Source: JAJDTQ01 sp965204235 (GTDB lineage Bacteria > Desulfobacterota > Binatia > UBA9968 > JAJDTQ01). Taken from it: DNA of 64,000 nucleotides. The stretch is from contig OZ241979.1 in the NCBI GenBank assembly GCA_965204235.1, forward strand, positions 496,001-560,000, given 5' to 3'. A program made the translations under genes and the position numbers. This document shows, one piece after another, positions 55,632 through 64,000 of the stretch; positions within the stretch are counted from its first letter, which is position 1, and each line of letters begins with the position of its first letter. The notes beneath the pieces were generated by a model. That model did no database searches, was not told where the DNA came from, and saw nothing but the letters and a program-made list of their open reading frames with translations.

Positions 55632-56657
55632 TCAGACGCCGCCGAATCCCCGGTCCTGGGCCTCGCCCACCAGCCACGGGTCCTCGATCTCGGTGGTGGG
55701 AGGCTCGCCCCTGAGCACCCGGGCCACTTCCCTGGCGGCGTGGGTCTGGCAGTCCACGTAGGATTCGTCGGAGTTGGCAGCGGTGTGGCAGGTCACGATG
55801 ACGTTGGGCAGGGCGAGGAGGGGATGGTCCGCGGGCATGGGCTCGGGGTCGGTGACGTCCAGCGCGGCCCCGGCGATCCGGTTGGCGGCCAGCGCCTCGC
55901 AGAGGGCGTCCGTGTCCACCAGCCCGCCCCGGGCGCAGTTGATGAGGTAGGCGGTCTCCTTCATGGCCGCGAACTGGTCCCTGCCGAACATCTTGCGCGT
56001 GGCCGGCGCCAGCGGCGCGTGCAGGCTGACGACGTCCGAGGTCCGCACCAACTCGTCCAGCGACACCAGCGACACCCCCATGGCCTCGGCGATGACCGGC
56101 GCCACGTAAGGATCGACTGCCTGGACCTTCATCTTCAGGCCCTGGGCCCGGGGCGCCACCTGACGCCCCACGTGCCCCAGGCCCACGATGCCCAGGGTCC
56201 GTCCCGCGATGCGCGACACCGGACCGCGGTAGGCGTGGATCTCGGCGCTGTGGCGGCGCCAGCGCCCCTCCCTCACGTACCGGTCCATGCGCACCAGCTT
56301 GCGGGACACCGCGATGAGCAGCCCGATCATCTGCTCGGCCACCTCGATGGAGTTGCAGCCCGCGGCGTTGCAGACGACGATGCCGCGCTCGGCCGCGGCC
56401 GCCAGGTCCAGCCGGTCCACGCCCACGCCGGTGCGGCACACCACCTTGCAGCGGTCCAGGCCGGAGATGATCTCGCGGGTCAACGGGATGGCGCCGTGGA
56501 AGATCATGCCGTCGGCGCCGCGTCCCGCCTCCGCCACCTCCCGGTCGCTGGACGGCCTGGCGAGCGCCAGCTCCGCGTCGGCCTCCCGCAGTATGGGCTC
56601 GATGAGGCTTACGGGAACGTCGTTGCTGCCGCAATAGACGACGCGGAACCTGGCCAC
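55632..56657 (-). CDS. D-isomer-specific 2-hydroxyacid dehydrogenase
   Basis: 341 aa. NAD-binding GIVGLGHVGRQVAPRAQGL, catalytic Arg in INCARGGLVD, Glu in DVTDPEPMP, and His in VIVTCHTAANSDE. Matches C-terminal-binding-protein/phosphoglycerate-dehydrogenase-like members that reduce 2-oxo acids; substrate unknown. GTG start at 56657, two bases after the amidohydrolase stop, so co-translated. Confidence 0.9.
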   Translation of the reverse strand: MARFRVVYCGSNDVPVSLIEPILREADAELALARPSSDREVAEAGRGADGMIFHGAIPLTREIISGLDRCKVVCRTGVGVDRLDLAAAAERGIVVCNAAGCNSIEVAEQMIGLLIAVSRKLVRMDRYVREGRWRRHSAEIHAYRGPVSRIAGRTLGIVGLGHVGRQVAPRAQGLKMKVQAVDPYVAPVIAEAMGVSLVSLDELVRTSDVVSLHAPLAPATRKMFGRDQFAAMKETAYLINCARGGLVDTDALCEALAANRIAGAALDVTDPEPMPADHPLLALPNVIVTCHTAANSDESYVDCQTHAAREVARVLRGEPPTTEIEDPWLVGEAQDRGFGGV

Positions 56658-56659
56658 CC

Positions 56660-57793
56660 CTAGGCTCCCAGCCCGTACATCTGCGCCGGGTTGTCCCACA
56701 GGATCTTGCGGCGCGTCTCGTCCGACAGCTTCTCGTTGGCGCTCAGGGCGCCCACTGTGAGGTCGGGGAACTTGTCGATGCAGTCGCTGTGCGGATAGTC
56801 CGTGGCCATGGTCAGACGGTCGTTGCCCAGGTGCTCCACGAAGCTCGGCACGAGCTCCTCCCCGGCCTCGCAACTCACCCAGCACTGGCGCCGGAAGTAG
56901 AAGCTGGGGGCGTGCGGCGTGGTCCTGGCGGAGCCGTGGGACTCGTGCTCCCAGTGCTCGTCCATGCGCTCCAGCCAGTAGGGCACCCAGCCGCAGCCGG
57001 ACTCCAGGTAGGCGACCTTGAGGGCGGGGAAACGCTCCAGCACGCCGTCGGCGCAGAAGCTGAGGCACGCGAGCATCTGCTCCAGGGGATGGCAGGCCAC
57101 GTGGCGCCCGAACTCGCTGTAGCGGTCGCCGCCCGCCTGCTCCAGCACCGTGCGCGCGCCCTCGTGCACGCACACGGTGACGCCCAGGTCCTGGGCGGCC
57201 TCGTAGATGGGGAAGTAGTCGGGGCTGGCCAGGGTCCTGCCGCAGAGCTTGTTGGGGCGCCAGAAGATCCCCACCAGGCCGAGCTTCTCCCGCGCGTGCC
57301 GCAACTCCTCCACCGCCCGGCCCGGGTCCTGCAAGGGCAGCAGCATGACGCCGCGAAGCCGGGACGGGTCGTAGCCGCAATACTCCGCGAGCCAGGTGTT
57401 GTAGGCCCGGCAGATGGCCGCGCTGAGCTCCGGGTCGATGTCGGAGCGCCACATGACGTACAGGCCCAGGGTCGGGAACAGGACGCTCAGGTCGATGCCC
57501 TCCCGGTCCATGTCGCGGACGTTGGACGCGGGGTCGAAGCCCGCGGCGATGGCTTCCGCGAAGGTGTCGCGCCATCCCTGGTTGCCGGCGAAGATGAAGC
57601 CGTGGTCGGCGGTCTCGCGGTCCGGGCGCTTGTCGGAGTCCGACACCGGCTTGCCGTCCACGTAGCGGCCGGACTGGTTCGGTCCGGTGATCTTCACCCG
57701 CCCGCGGAACCTGGCGTCCATGTACCTGTCGTACACGTCCGAGGGCTCCATGATGTGCCGGTCCGAATCGATGACGCGGTATCCATCCTTCAT
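56660..57793 (-). CDS. amidohydrolase-family metal enzyme (ACMSD-like)
   Basis: 377 aa TIM-barrel amidohydrolase-2 protein. DSDRHIMEPSDVY (first metal region), VTVCVHEGAR (His), ACHPLEQMLACLSF and LTMATDYPHSDCIDKFP (metal Asp) are seen. The family includes decarboxylases and hydrolases of aromatic or lactone substrates. Paired with the 2-hydroxyacid dehydrogenase downstream and divergent from a bicupin gene, so the three may act in one ring or oxo-acid degradation route; inferred. Confidence 0.87.
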   Translation of the reverse strand: MKDGYRVIDSDRHIMEPSDVYDRYMDARFRGRVKITGPNQSGRYVDGKPVSDSDKRPDRETADHGFIFAGNQGWRDTFAEAIAAGFDPASNVRDMDREGIDLSVLFPTLGLYVMWRSDIDPELSAAICRAYNTWLAEYCGYDPSRLRGVMLLPLQDPGRAVEELRHAREKLGLVGIFWRPNKLCGRTLASPDYFPIYEAAQDLGVTVCVHEGARTVLEQAGGDRYSEFGRHVACHPLEQMLACLSFCADGVLERFPALKVAYLESGCGWVPYWLERMDEHWEHESHGSARTTPHAPSFYFRRQCWVSCEAGEELVPSFVEHLGNDRLTMATDYPHSDCIDKFPDLTVGALSANEKLSDETRRKILWDNPAQMYGLGA

Positions 57794-57907
57794 GGCTCAA
57801 CTCCTTCTTCGGACAGCGGGCCGCCGCTGCCTCCTGCGGTCGCCAACGTCGATGCCCGTGGGAAAGCGCCCCGGCCCCGCCGAGGGAGCCGGCTCCGGCG
57901 CGGCGCT

Positions 57908-57936
57908 ACTATAGATCAAAGCAGGGACCCTATCAA
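57908..57936 (-). promoter_or_regulatory. sigma-70 promoter for the amidohydrolase operon (in the 57794-58110 gap)
   Basis: On the minus strand TTGATA (57936-57931), 17-bp spacer, TATAGT (57913-57908). The transcript would start about 107 bases upstream of the amidohydrolase ATG. The rest of the 317-bp divergent gap shows no gene; a plus-strand promoter for the bicupin is not obvious. Confidence 0.65.
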
Positions 57937-58110
57937 ATCCGTCGAGAGCGCGGAAACTCGGCGACAGCGGGCGCGCCGTCACCGCGCGGCCCGGTGCGGA
58001 CACGGCGGCCCCGAGTTCCGGGCCGCACCCGGACGAGCCGCGGCCCGCGCGCTTGACCGCGGGCAGGGCCGAAGATAACATCCCCGCGGACAACCACCGG
58101 GGAGGACGAC

Positions 58111-59349
58111 ATGGGAGTAGAACCGGGCGCGGAACTGTTCGAGTTCCACGAGCCGTCGGTAACGGGCAAGGCCGGGTTCGGCAAGTGGAAGAACCCCAAG
58201 TCGCCCTACGACCGCTTCATGGAGGACCAGGGCGTCCCCATCCACAGGGACATCGGGGTCCACAAGGTCCAGGACCTGCCCATGGCGCCGTGGAAGCGGC
58301 TGGGCGGACGCGGCACGGCCATCCAGCTCCTGGGCACCGAGCACCTGTGGGGCATGTACGTGGTGGAGGTGCCGGGGGCGGGCGCGTTGCACGCCGAGCG
58401 TCACCTCTACGAAGAGACGTACTACGTGGTGGAAGGCAGGGGCACCACCGAGGTGTGGCACGAGGGCGGCGGCGCGAGGCAGACCTTCGAGTGGGGGCCG
58501 GGCTCGCTCTTCGGCATCCCGTTGAACGCCTGGCACCGGGTGGTCAACGCCACTTCCTCCCCTGCCCTGCTCCTGGCCGCCACCACCGCGCCCAACATCA
58601 TCAACCTCGTCCGGGACCCGGAGTTCGTCATGGACTGTCCCTACGAGTTCACCCGGCGGTTCGCGGGCGGCGACGACTACTTCAAGCCCGTGGAGGACAT
58701 CCACGCGGACCCGGTGCGCGGCCTGGCCATGAGGCTCACCAACGTCATACCGGACATCGTCACGTGCGAGCTGCCCCGGGACAACCGGCGCTCGTTCAGC
58801 TACCGGCGGGTGGAGCCGCACATGGCCGGGGCCAACTTCTACATGAAGATCGCCCAGTACGAGACCGGCCAGTACTCGAAGGCCCACAAGCACGCCTCCG
58901 GGGCCATACTCGTGTGCATCAAGGGCAAGGGCTTCAGCTACACCTGGCCGGACCGCCTGGGCATGAGGCCGTGGCAGGAGGGGCGCAGCGACGGGGTCCG
59001 GCAGCAGACCTACGAGCCGGTGGGCATGATCAGCGCGGCGCCCATGACCGGCGACTGGTTCCACCAGCACTTCGGCACCGACCCCGCGGGGCTGAGGCTG
59101 CTGATCTTCGACGGACCCTACGGGCCGGCCTTCCGGCGCGGGGGCGCCCCCGGCGCCCAGGCCATGGACGTGGGCGCGGTGGACACCCGGGACGGCGGCA
59201 ACGCCATCGCCTACATGGACGAGGACCCGCAGGTACGGAAGACCTACGAAGCCGAGCTGGCCGCCCACGGCATGCAGAGCCGCATGCCGCAATGGGCCTA
59301 CGAGACCCGGGCGCCCCCCGAAGGCGCGCTGGAGCCGGGCGGACTCTGA
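58111..59349 (+). CDS. bicupin protein, paralogue of 4389-5585
   Basis: 412 aa with two cupin domains: GALHAERHLYEETYYVVEGRG (about 90-110) and KAHKHASGAILVCIKGKG (about 265-282). Most conserved blocks match the first copy, including GDWFHQHFGTDP and DGGNAIAYMDEDP near the end. Metal-dependent oxygenase or isomerase function is possible. ATG preceded by GGGGAGGAC. Divergent from the amidohydrolase-dehydrogenase operon. Confidence 0.8.
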   Translation: MGVEPGAELFEFHEPSVTGKAGFGKWKNPKSPYDRFMEDQGVPIHRDIGVHKVQDLPMAPWKRLGGRGTAIQLLGTEHLWGMYVVEVPGAGALHAERHLYEETYYVVEGRGTTEVWHEGGGARQTFEWGPGSLFGIPLNAWHRVVNATSSPALLLAATTAPNIINLVRDPEFVMDCPYEFTRRFAGGDDYFKPVEDIHADPVRGLAMRLTNVIPDIVTCELPRDNRRSFSYRRVEPHMAGANFYMKIAQYETGQYSKAHKHASGAILVCIKGKGFSYTWPDRLGMRPWQEGRSDGVRQQTYEPVGMISAAPMTGDWFHQHFGTDPAGLRLLIFDGPYGPAFRRGGAPGAQAMDVGAVDTRDGGNAIAYMDEDPQVRKTYEAELAAHGMQSRMPQWAYETRAPPEGALEPGGL

Positions 59350-59431
59350 GCCGGGGACGAGGCGGGACAGGAACCCTCCCACGGGTCCACGTCCCGCAGC
59401 CCCGTGGTCACCGCGGGCAACGCCGCGCTCG

Positions 59432-60352
59432 TCAACCTTCCCACAGATGGCGGAACTGCACGGCCGCCACCCGTTCGTAAGGCGCCGGCCCCGACAGGTG
59501 CCCCACGGACCGGGCGAACCGGTTGAGCTTGCGCACCGCCGCTTCCGAGACCGCGGGCTCGTAGAACGGCGCGTCCCGCTCCACGATGGCGGCGATGAGC
59601 GCGGCCGCGTCCCGCGGGAAGAGCCCCTCCCCCACCCGCGCCGACCGGGCCGGGTCCGCGCGCAACGCCTTCTGCGCCTTCACGATGGCGCGCACGGCCG
59701 CGGCGGCCTGCTCCGGCGCCCGCTCGAGGAACGTTTCGGTGGTCCCGAGCCCCGCGAAGGTGCAGTACCGGACCTCCCCGGGGTCGTCGCCCCGGCGCAC
59801 GTCCACGTGGAGCTTGCCTGCGCCCAAGGCCGCGGCAGTGGCGCTGCCCACCGCGTTGGACCAGAAGCCGTCGATCCGGCCCGCGGCCAAACCCCGGGCC
59901 GCAAAGACCCCGAAGGAGACGTCGCGGGCCTCGGACCCCGGCAGGCGCACCATCTCCACGTCCCGGTCCGGGTCGAGCCCCGCCTCGGCCAGCAGCGTCC
60001 GGAACACCAGGTCCGGCCCTTCGGCCGCGGTCAGGCGCAGGCCCCGGAGCGCCTCGAAGTCCCCCCTTTCCGCCTGCAGGTCGGCCCGGACCGTCAGCAG
60101 CCACGGCGTCCCCTGGGACAGCGCCACCAGCAGCCGGGCGCCGCTCCAATCGGGGAACTCCCGCAGCAGGTCGTGCACCGACCCGGCGATCATGGCGTCC
60201 GCGCTGCCGTCCCGCAGCGCCCGGGTGGCGCCGATCTGGGACACGAGCTCGATCTCCACGTCCAGGCCCTCCTCCCGGAAGAAACCCAGCTCCCGGGCGG
60301 CCAGGGCGGGGAAACAGGTGTTGCTTACGAGGTCCACCGCGGCGATGCGCAT
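59432..60352 (-). CDS. orphan NMT1-type substrate-binding protein
   Basis: 306 aa. MRIAAVDLVSNTCFPALAARELGFFREEGLDVEIELV is the start of NMT1/SsuA-like binding proteins, continuing with GSADAMIAGSVHDLL and LRGLRLTAAEGPD. No signal peptide is seen with the ATG at 60352, and upstream is a repeat, so it may be cytosolic or have lost its leader. No permease or ATPase genes are adjacent. Confidence 0.8.
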   Translation of the reverse strand: MRIAAVDLVSNTCFPALAARELGFFREEGLDVEIELVSQIGATRALRDGSADAMIAGSVHDLLREFPDWSGARLLVALSQGTPWLLTVRADLQAERGDFEALRGLRLTAAEGPDLVFRTLLAEAGLDPDRDVEMVRLPGSEARDVSFGVFAARGLAAGRIDGFWSNAVGSATAAALGAGKLHVDVRRGDDPGEVRYCTFAGLGTTETFLERAPEQAAAAVRAIVKAQKALRADPARSARVGEGLFPRDAAALIAAIVERDAPFYEPAVSEAAVRKLNRFARSVGHLSGPAPYERVAAVQFRHLWEG

Positions 60353-60397
60353 GTCGAGTTCCCCTCCGGCTCGGTGGTCAAGCCCGCTTCGGCATAA

Positions 60398-60507
60398 GGA
60401 ACCTCTGAACAATTGCCCCCGTTCGTCCTGAGCGTAGCGTAGCGGAGTCGAAGGACGCGCTTTTTCATGGGGAGAGGCGCCTCGAGCCGGGATTGTTCAG
60501 AGGTTCC
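60398..60507. repeat. complete 110-bp MITE-like repeat copy with near-perfect inverted ends
   Basis: Left end GGAACCTCTGAACAAT and right end ATTGTTCAGAGGTTCC are perfect 16-bp inverted repeats, flanked by ATAA on both sides (probable target duplication). Internal core CGTTCGTCCTGAGCGTAGCG, GTCGAAGGACGCGC and GGCGCCTC. Best-preserved copy in the window; ends recall IS5-family termini. It lies just upstream of the orphan binding-protein gene. Confidence 0.85.
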
Positions 60508-60606
60508 ATAACAGGAATTCCTTCCGCGCCGCAATGCGCCGGGGGCGGGAGACAGCCTAGGCGCGTTGTCGCTTCCGCGGCTGGATGATAGACATGGGGA
60601 AACCGA

Positions 60607-61866
60607 ATGCGGGTGCGACTGCCGATGACGAAGTCCGAGCTACTGGAACTCATCGCCAACGGGGAAAACTCCGGAACGGAGTTCAAGAGCGACGAACAGC
60701 GTCCGGAACAGGTCGCGAAGGAGATCGTGGCTCTGGCCAATTTCCGGGGCGGCCGACTATTGCTCGGGGTCGAGGACGACGGGACCATTACGGGCATTCG
60801 GCGAGGCGATCTCGAACGCTGGATCATGGACACGGTGTTTGGCCGAAAGGTGCATCCGATGATCCTGCCGTTCTACGAAGAGGTCCAGGTGGATGAACGG
60901 CGCAGAGTGGCGGTCGTTACGGTCACCCAGGGCGCGTCCAAACCTTACGTGGTCCGTCACAACGACCGTGAAGACATCCATGTGCGCATCGGGAGCACGT
61001 CACGGTTGGCGACCCGGGAACAGCAGGCGAGACTGCACGCGCTGGGCGGCATGCTCCACACGGAATTGCTGCCCGTATCAGGCAGTGGACTCCGCGACCT
61101 CGCCAGGGAAAGGCTGGAAGACTACCTCACTTCCATCGTCCACGACCGCGAAACGCCCGCCACCGACCGTGCATGGGGGGAGCGCCTGTGTGGACTGGGT
61201 TTCATGGCCGAACGTCCGGACGGTCCGCCGGTGTGCACGATCGCGGGACTGTTGCTGTTCGGACGCAGACCGCGGCGCCTGTTGCCGCAAGCCGGCATTC
61301 GATGGATGGCCTTCAAGGGCGACGACAAGGCTTACGATGCGTTGGACGACCAGGTGATCGACGGCCCGCTGACCGCTCTTCGGGATGGGTTGTCGGGCGG
61401 CGGACGCGAAGTCCTGGAGAATGGAATCATCGAGCGGCTTGCCGACGCCATGCGTCCGTTCATTTCCGAAGAAACCGGTCGAATCGGCGAGTCCATGCGC
61501 CGAGAGCGAACTTGGCACTACCCTCTGGACGCGGTCCGTGAAGCGGTCGTCAACGCCCTCGGCCATCGAGACTGGACCCGCAACGAAGAGATCGAAGTCG
61601 TCCGCTACGTGGATCGGCTGGAAGTGCTGAGCCCCGGTGCGCTCCAGAACACCATGACGGTAGAGAAGATGATCGCCGGCCAACGTTCTCCGCGTAACCC
61701 GCTCATGGTCGAGGTTTTGAAGGACTACGGCTATGCGGACGCTCGCGGCATGGGGGTTCGCAACAAGATCATTCCCCTGCTGCAAAAGGCAAACGGGGTC
61801 GATCCGGAGTTCAGACTGACGGAAGACCACTTGAGCCTTGCGATGCGCAGGGGAGCGAATGCGTAA
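60607..61866 (+). CDS. AlbA_2/Schlafen-type ATP-binding protein (RecG-like helicase/regulator family)
   Basis: 419 aa. N-terminal AlbA_2 domain: LIANGENSGTEFKSDEQRPEQVAKEIVALANFRGGRLLLGVEDDGTITGI. Later a C-terminal ATPase-like region: YPLDAVREAVVNALGHRDW and DRLEVLSPGALQNTMT...RSPRNPLMVEVLKDYGYADARGMGVRNKI. These proteins are labelled transcriptional regulators or divergent-AAA proteins and are frequent in restriction-modification and defence islands, as here beside a type I hsdR. GGGGA precedes the ATG; a second ATG six codons on is possible. Confidence 0.85.
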   Translation: MRVRLPMTKSELLELIANGENSGTEFKSDEQRPEQVAKEIVALANFRGGRLLLGVEDDGTITGIRRGDLERWIMDTVFGRKVHPMILPFYEEVQVDERRRVAVVTVTQGASKPYVVRHNDREDIHVRIGSTSRLATREQQARLHALGGMLHTELLPVSGSGLRDLARERLEDYLTSIVHDRETPATDRAWGERLCGLGFMAERPDGPPVCTIAGLLLFGRRPRRLLPQAGIRWMAFKGDDKAYDALDDQVIDGPLTALRDGLSGGGREVLENGIIERLADAMRPFISEETGRIGESMRRERTWHYPLDAVREAVVNALGHRDWTRNEEIEVVRYVDRLEVLSPGALQNTMTVEKMIAGQRSPRNPLMVEVLKDYGYADARGMGVRNKIIPLLQKANGVDPEFRLTEDHLSLAMRRGANA

Positions 61867-61903
61867 CGAACCGCGTGGTCCCGGCTGACGCCGGCCGCGC
61901 CTC

Positions 61904-64000
61904 TTACGGCGCCGGGACGCTCCCGCCTTCGGCCCCCGGTCGGTAGGTCTCCCGGAAGACGGTCTCGGAGAGCCATTTCCGGAACGACGGGTTGTCGCTG
62001 AACTGCTTGAACAGCTCGGTGTGGTCCGCGAGCAGCTCGGTCATGGCGCGTTGCAGGGCATTGTCGTGCTCGACCCGGGCGTTCTGCTCGTCCGAGTTGT
62101 CCATGGCGTTCCGGTACGCCCTGTCACCGGCCACCTTCGCGGGCAACTCCTCGGCGATGACCTTCGCGATCTTGTCCTGGTCCTTCCACTCGATGTTGCC
62201 GAACCGGTCGTTGAACTCCCGGAGGATGTGGGAGAGGCTGTCCATCTCCGGCTCCGGCTTCTGCCCGCCGCCCTCGACCGGAACCGGCGGGACCTCCGCG
62301 TCCCGGTCGGGAAGCTGGAGGTCCTGCACCGCCTGCTTCTCGACCCGGTAGCTGTCCATGTCGATGGCGTCGAGGATCCCCCGGGACGGGTCTTCCTCCA
62401 CGGGAGCGGGCAGCTTGCGAACGAGGAAGTTCAGGAAGATGGAGAGCTTCTCCCACTCGGCGTCGGTGTAAGGCAGGATGGCGCCCAGGAAGTCGTAGGC
62501 CCGGAGGAACGCCTTGGCCTTGCCCTTGAAGTCCACTTGGCCGTCCTCGTCCAACTTCTCCACGTAGATGGAGACGCAGGCGTCCAGGACCGGATCGAGT
62601 CGGTCGCGGCCCGCTCCCGAGAGGTACCGCTCCACCAACCCGTCCACCTGCTCCGGGGCATAGACCTGGTAGCCGTCGAGGGCCGCCTTGAGGTCGTGCA
62701 GCCGGTTCGGGTCGGTCTCGTCCGCCAGGAGCGTGGTCTGGTAGTAGTCGGCGAACGCGTCCCGTACGGTGTCCGCGTCGTTGGCAAAGTCCAGCACGAA
62801 GGCGTCGTGTTTCCCGGGGTGCGCGCGGTTGAGCCGCGACAGGGTCTGCACCGCCTTCACCCCCGACAGCGGCTTGTCCACGTACATGGTGTGGAGCAAC
62901 GGCTCGTCGTAGCCGGTCTGGAACTTGTCGGCGCAGACCAGGAAACGGTACGGGTCTTGCCGGATCCGCTCGGCGATGAGGTTCGACGAGAAGCCGTTGA
63001 GGGACGCCTCGGTGACCGCGGCGCCGTCGTACTCCTGCTCGCCGGAGAAGGCGACGATGGCCCGGTAGGGGCTCTTGCGCTCCGCAAGGTAGGCGCGGAT
63101 GGCGTGGTAATAGCTCATGGCGCGCCGGACGCTGCTCGTCACCACCATGGCCCGCGCCTGTCCGCCGATCTTCCGCAGGTCGGCCACCTGCTCGTGGAAG
63201 TGGTCCACCATGATCTCGGCCTTGAGGCGGATGGCGTGCTCGTGGTCCTCCACGTAGCGGCGCAGCTTCTTCCCGGCCCGCTTGGTGTCGAACACCGGGT
63301 CGCCCGCCACCGTCTTGACCAACTGGCAGTAGGCGTCCACCGGCGTGTAATGCTTCAGCACGTCGATGATGAACCCTTCCTGGATGGCCTGCTTCATGGT
63401 GTAGGAGTGGAACGGCTCATGCCTGGTCTTCCCGCCTTCGGGAACCGGCGCGCCGAAGATCTCCAGGGTCTTGTTCTTGGGGGTGGCTGTGAAGGCGAAG
63501 TAGCTGGCGTTGGGCAAGAGCCTCCTGGACTCCATCAGGCGGTTGATCCTGTCCTCGGCGGTCTCTTCCTCCCCTTCTGCGCCAGCCTCTCCCAGCGCCA
63601 TGGACACCGACGCCGAAGCGCGTCCTCCCTGGCTCGAATGGGCTTCGTCGATGACGACGGCGAACTTGCGCCCCCGGTGTTCGTCGCCCATGGCGTCCAG
63701 GATGTAGGGGAACTTCTGCACCGTGGTGATGACGATGCGCTTGCCCTCCCGGAGCAGCGTCCGCAGACGGCCGGACGTCTCGGCATGGCCCACGACCGCG
63801 CCTACCTGCGCGAACTGCCTGATGGTGTCCCTTATCTGCCCGTCCAACACCTTCCGGTCCGTGACCACCACCACGGAATCGAAGAGCGCTCCACCGTCCC
63901 GTTCCAGCCCGATCAACTGGTGGGCCAACCACGCGATGGAGTTGGACTTGCCGCTGCCCGCGGAGTGCTGGACCAGGTAGCGGGCTCCGACGCCGCGCTC
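61904..64000 (-). CDS. hsdR: type I restriction enzyme HsdR subunit (partial, C-terminal 698 residues)
   Basis: Open from the window edge to the stop at 61904. Helicase motor motifs: Walker A HSAGSGKSNSI at the edge, VVVVTDRKVL (Ia), DEAH in VVIDEAHSSQGG, FTATPKNKT, LVCADKFQTGYDEP (V) and LSRLNRAHPGKHD (VI), then a C-terminal helical region ending in FRKWLSETVFRETYR. The N-terminal nuclease domain lies outside. With HsdM and HsdS it translocates and cuts unmodified DNA; these partners would be upstream, beyond the window. Confidence 0.93.
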   Translation of the reverse strand, partial: ERGVGARYLVQHSAGSGKSNSIAWLAHQLIGLERDGGALFDSVVVVTDRKVLDGQIRDTIRQFAQVGAVVGHAETSGRLRTLLREGKRIVITTVQKFPYILDAMGDEHRGRKFAVVIDEAHSSQGGRASASVSMALGEAGAEGEEETAEDRINRLMESRRLLPNASYFAFTATPKNKTLEIFGAPVPEGGKTRHEPFHSYTMKQAIQEGFIIDVLKHYTPVDAYCQLVKTVAGDPVFDTKRAGKKLRRYVEDHEHAIRLKAEIMVDHFHEQVADLRKIGGQARAMVVTSSVRRAMSYYHAIRAYLAERKSPYRAIVAFSGEQEYDGAAVTEASLNGFSSNLIAERIRQDPYRFLVCADKFQTGYDEPLLHTMYVDKPLSGVKAVQTLSRLNRAHPGKHDAFVLDFANDADTVRDAFADYYQTTLLADETDPNRLHDLKAALDGYQVYAPEQVDGLVERYLSGAGRDRLDPVLDACVSIYVEKLDEDGQVDFKGKAKAFLRAYDFLGAILPYTDAEWEKLSIFLNFLVRKLPAPVEEDPSRGILDAIDMDSYRVEKQAVQDLQLPDRDAEVPPVPVEGGGQKPEPEMDSLSHILREFNDRFGNIEWKDQDKIAKVIAEELPAKVAGDRAYRNAMDNSDEQNARVEHDNALQRAMTELLADHTELFKQFSDNPSFRKWLSETVFRETYRPGAEGGSVPAP

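Noticed and set aside
57837..58110. Short frames in the divergent gap before the second bicupin
   Set aside because: They overlap the sigma-70 promoter and have no conserved composition.

Overview
This is a GC-rich (roughly 65-70 % by eye) bacterial chromosome segment carrying about 40 genes in many short operons. No rRNA, tRNA, phage or plasmid replication gene was seen. The gene mix (FMN, molybdenum and ThDP oxidoreductases, orphan ABC binding proteins, an amidohydrolase, bicupins, glutamate synthase, a proteusin-like RiPP locus) suits an aerobic or facultative heterotroph of an uncultured lineage, perhaps Tectomicrobia/Entotheonella-like. That placement is inference: there is no marker gene here.

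Layout. 1-6.2 kb (minus): bicupin, EutA-like protein, threonine synthase, a HEPN protein and a ParA/MinD-like ATPase cut by the window edge, with a GlcG-type haem-binding protein upstream. 6.2-9.0 kb: large MscS channel. 9.4-13.3 kb (minus): NMT1-type ABC importer with an FMN-dependent 2-hydroxy-acid oxidase. 13.4-25.45 kb: an NHLP/proteusin RiPP locus. Three export genes run on the plus strand (HlyD-like protein, C39 peptidase-ABC transporter, second NHLM-type ABC transporter). They converge on a minus-strand biosynthetic operon with two NHLP precursor peptides, two paralogous unrecognised proteins, a JmjC/cupin-4 oxygenase and a 73-aa protein. The operon is driven by a near-consensus sigma-70 promoter. 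25.5-26.3 kb: truncated ISL3 transposase. 26.3-30.9 kb (minus): RND efflux pump and adaptor. 31.1 kb: a 71-codon glutaredoxin-like selenoprotein with an in-frame UGA and a SECIS-like hairpin. 31.5-32.8 kb: CmcJ/NvfI-type oxidoreductase and a small unknown. 33.0-42.8 kb (minus): gltB, gltD and two tandem ThDP-enzyme paralogues. 42.9-43.4 kb: TA-flanked inverted-repeat element. 43.7-49.6 kb (plus): lone xanthine dehydrogenase large subunit, an S9-peptidase-like gene lacking its nucleophile region, and a GT39-like membrane protein. 49.9-55.6 kb (plus): small basic protein, DEAD-box helicase and a three-gene molybdenum hydroxylase whose large subunit is frameshifted. 55.6-60.4 kb: 2-hydroxyacid dehydrogenase and amidohydrolase (minus, own promoter), a second bicupin (plus), and an orphan substrate-binding protein. 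60.6-64 kb: AlbA/Schlafen-type ATP-binding protein and the C-terminal part of a type I restriction HsdR.

A short interspersed repeat family with one conserved end (GGAAMCYCTGAACNATTG) and a core containing TCCTGAGCGTAGCGAAGCG occurs at seven intergenic sites. Two copies are complete, about 110 bp, with inverted ends. Others are truncated or have a tandemly amplified core, and one supplies the ribosome-binding site of the 2-hydroxy-acid oxidase.

The strongest candidates for new biology are the NHLP RiPP locus and the UGA-containing glutaredoxin-like gene.
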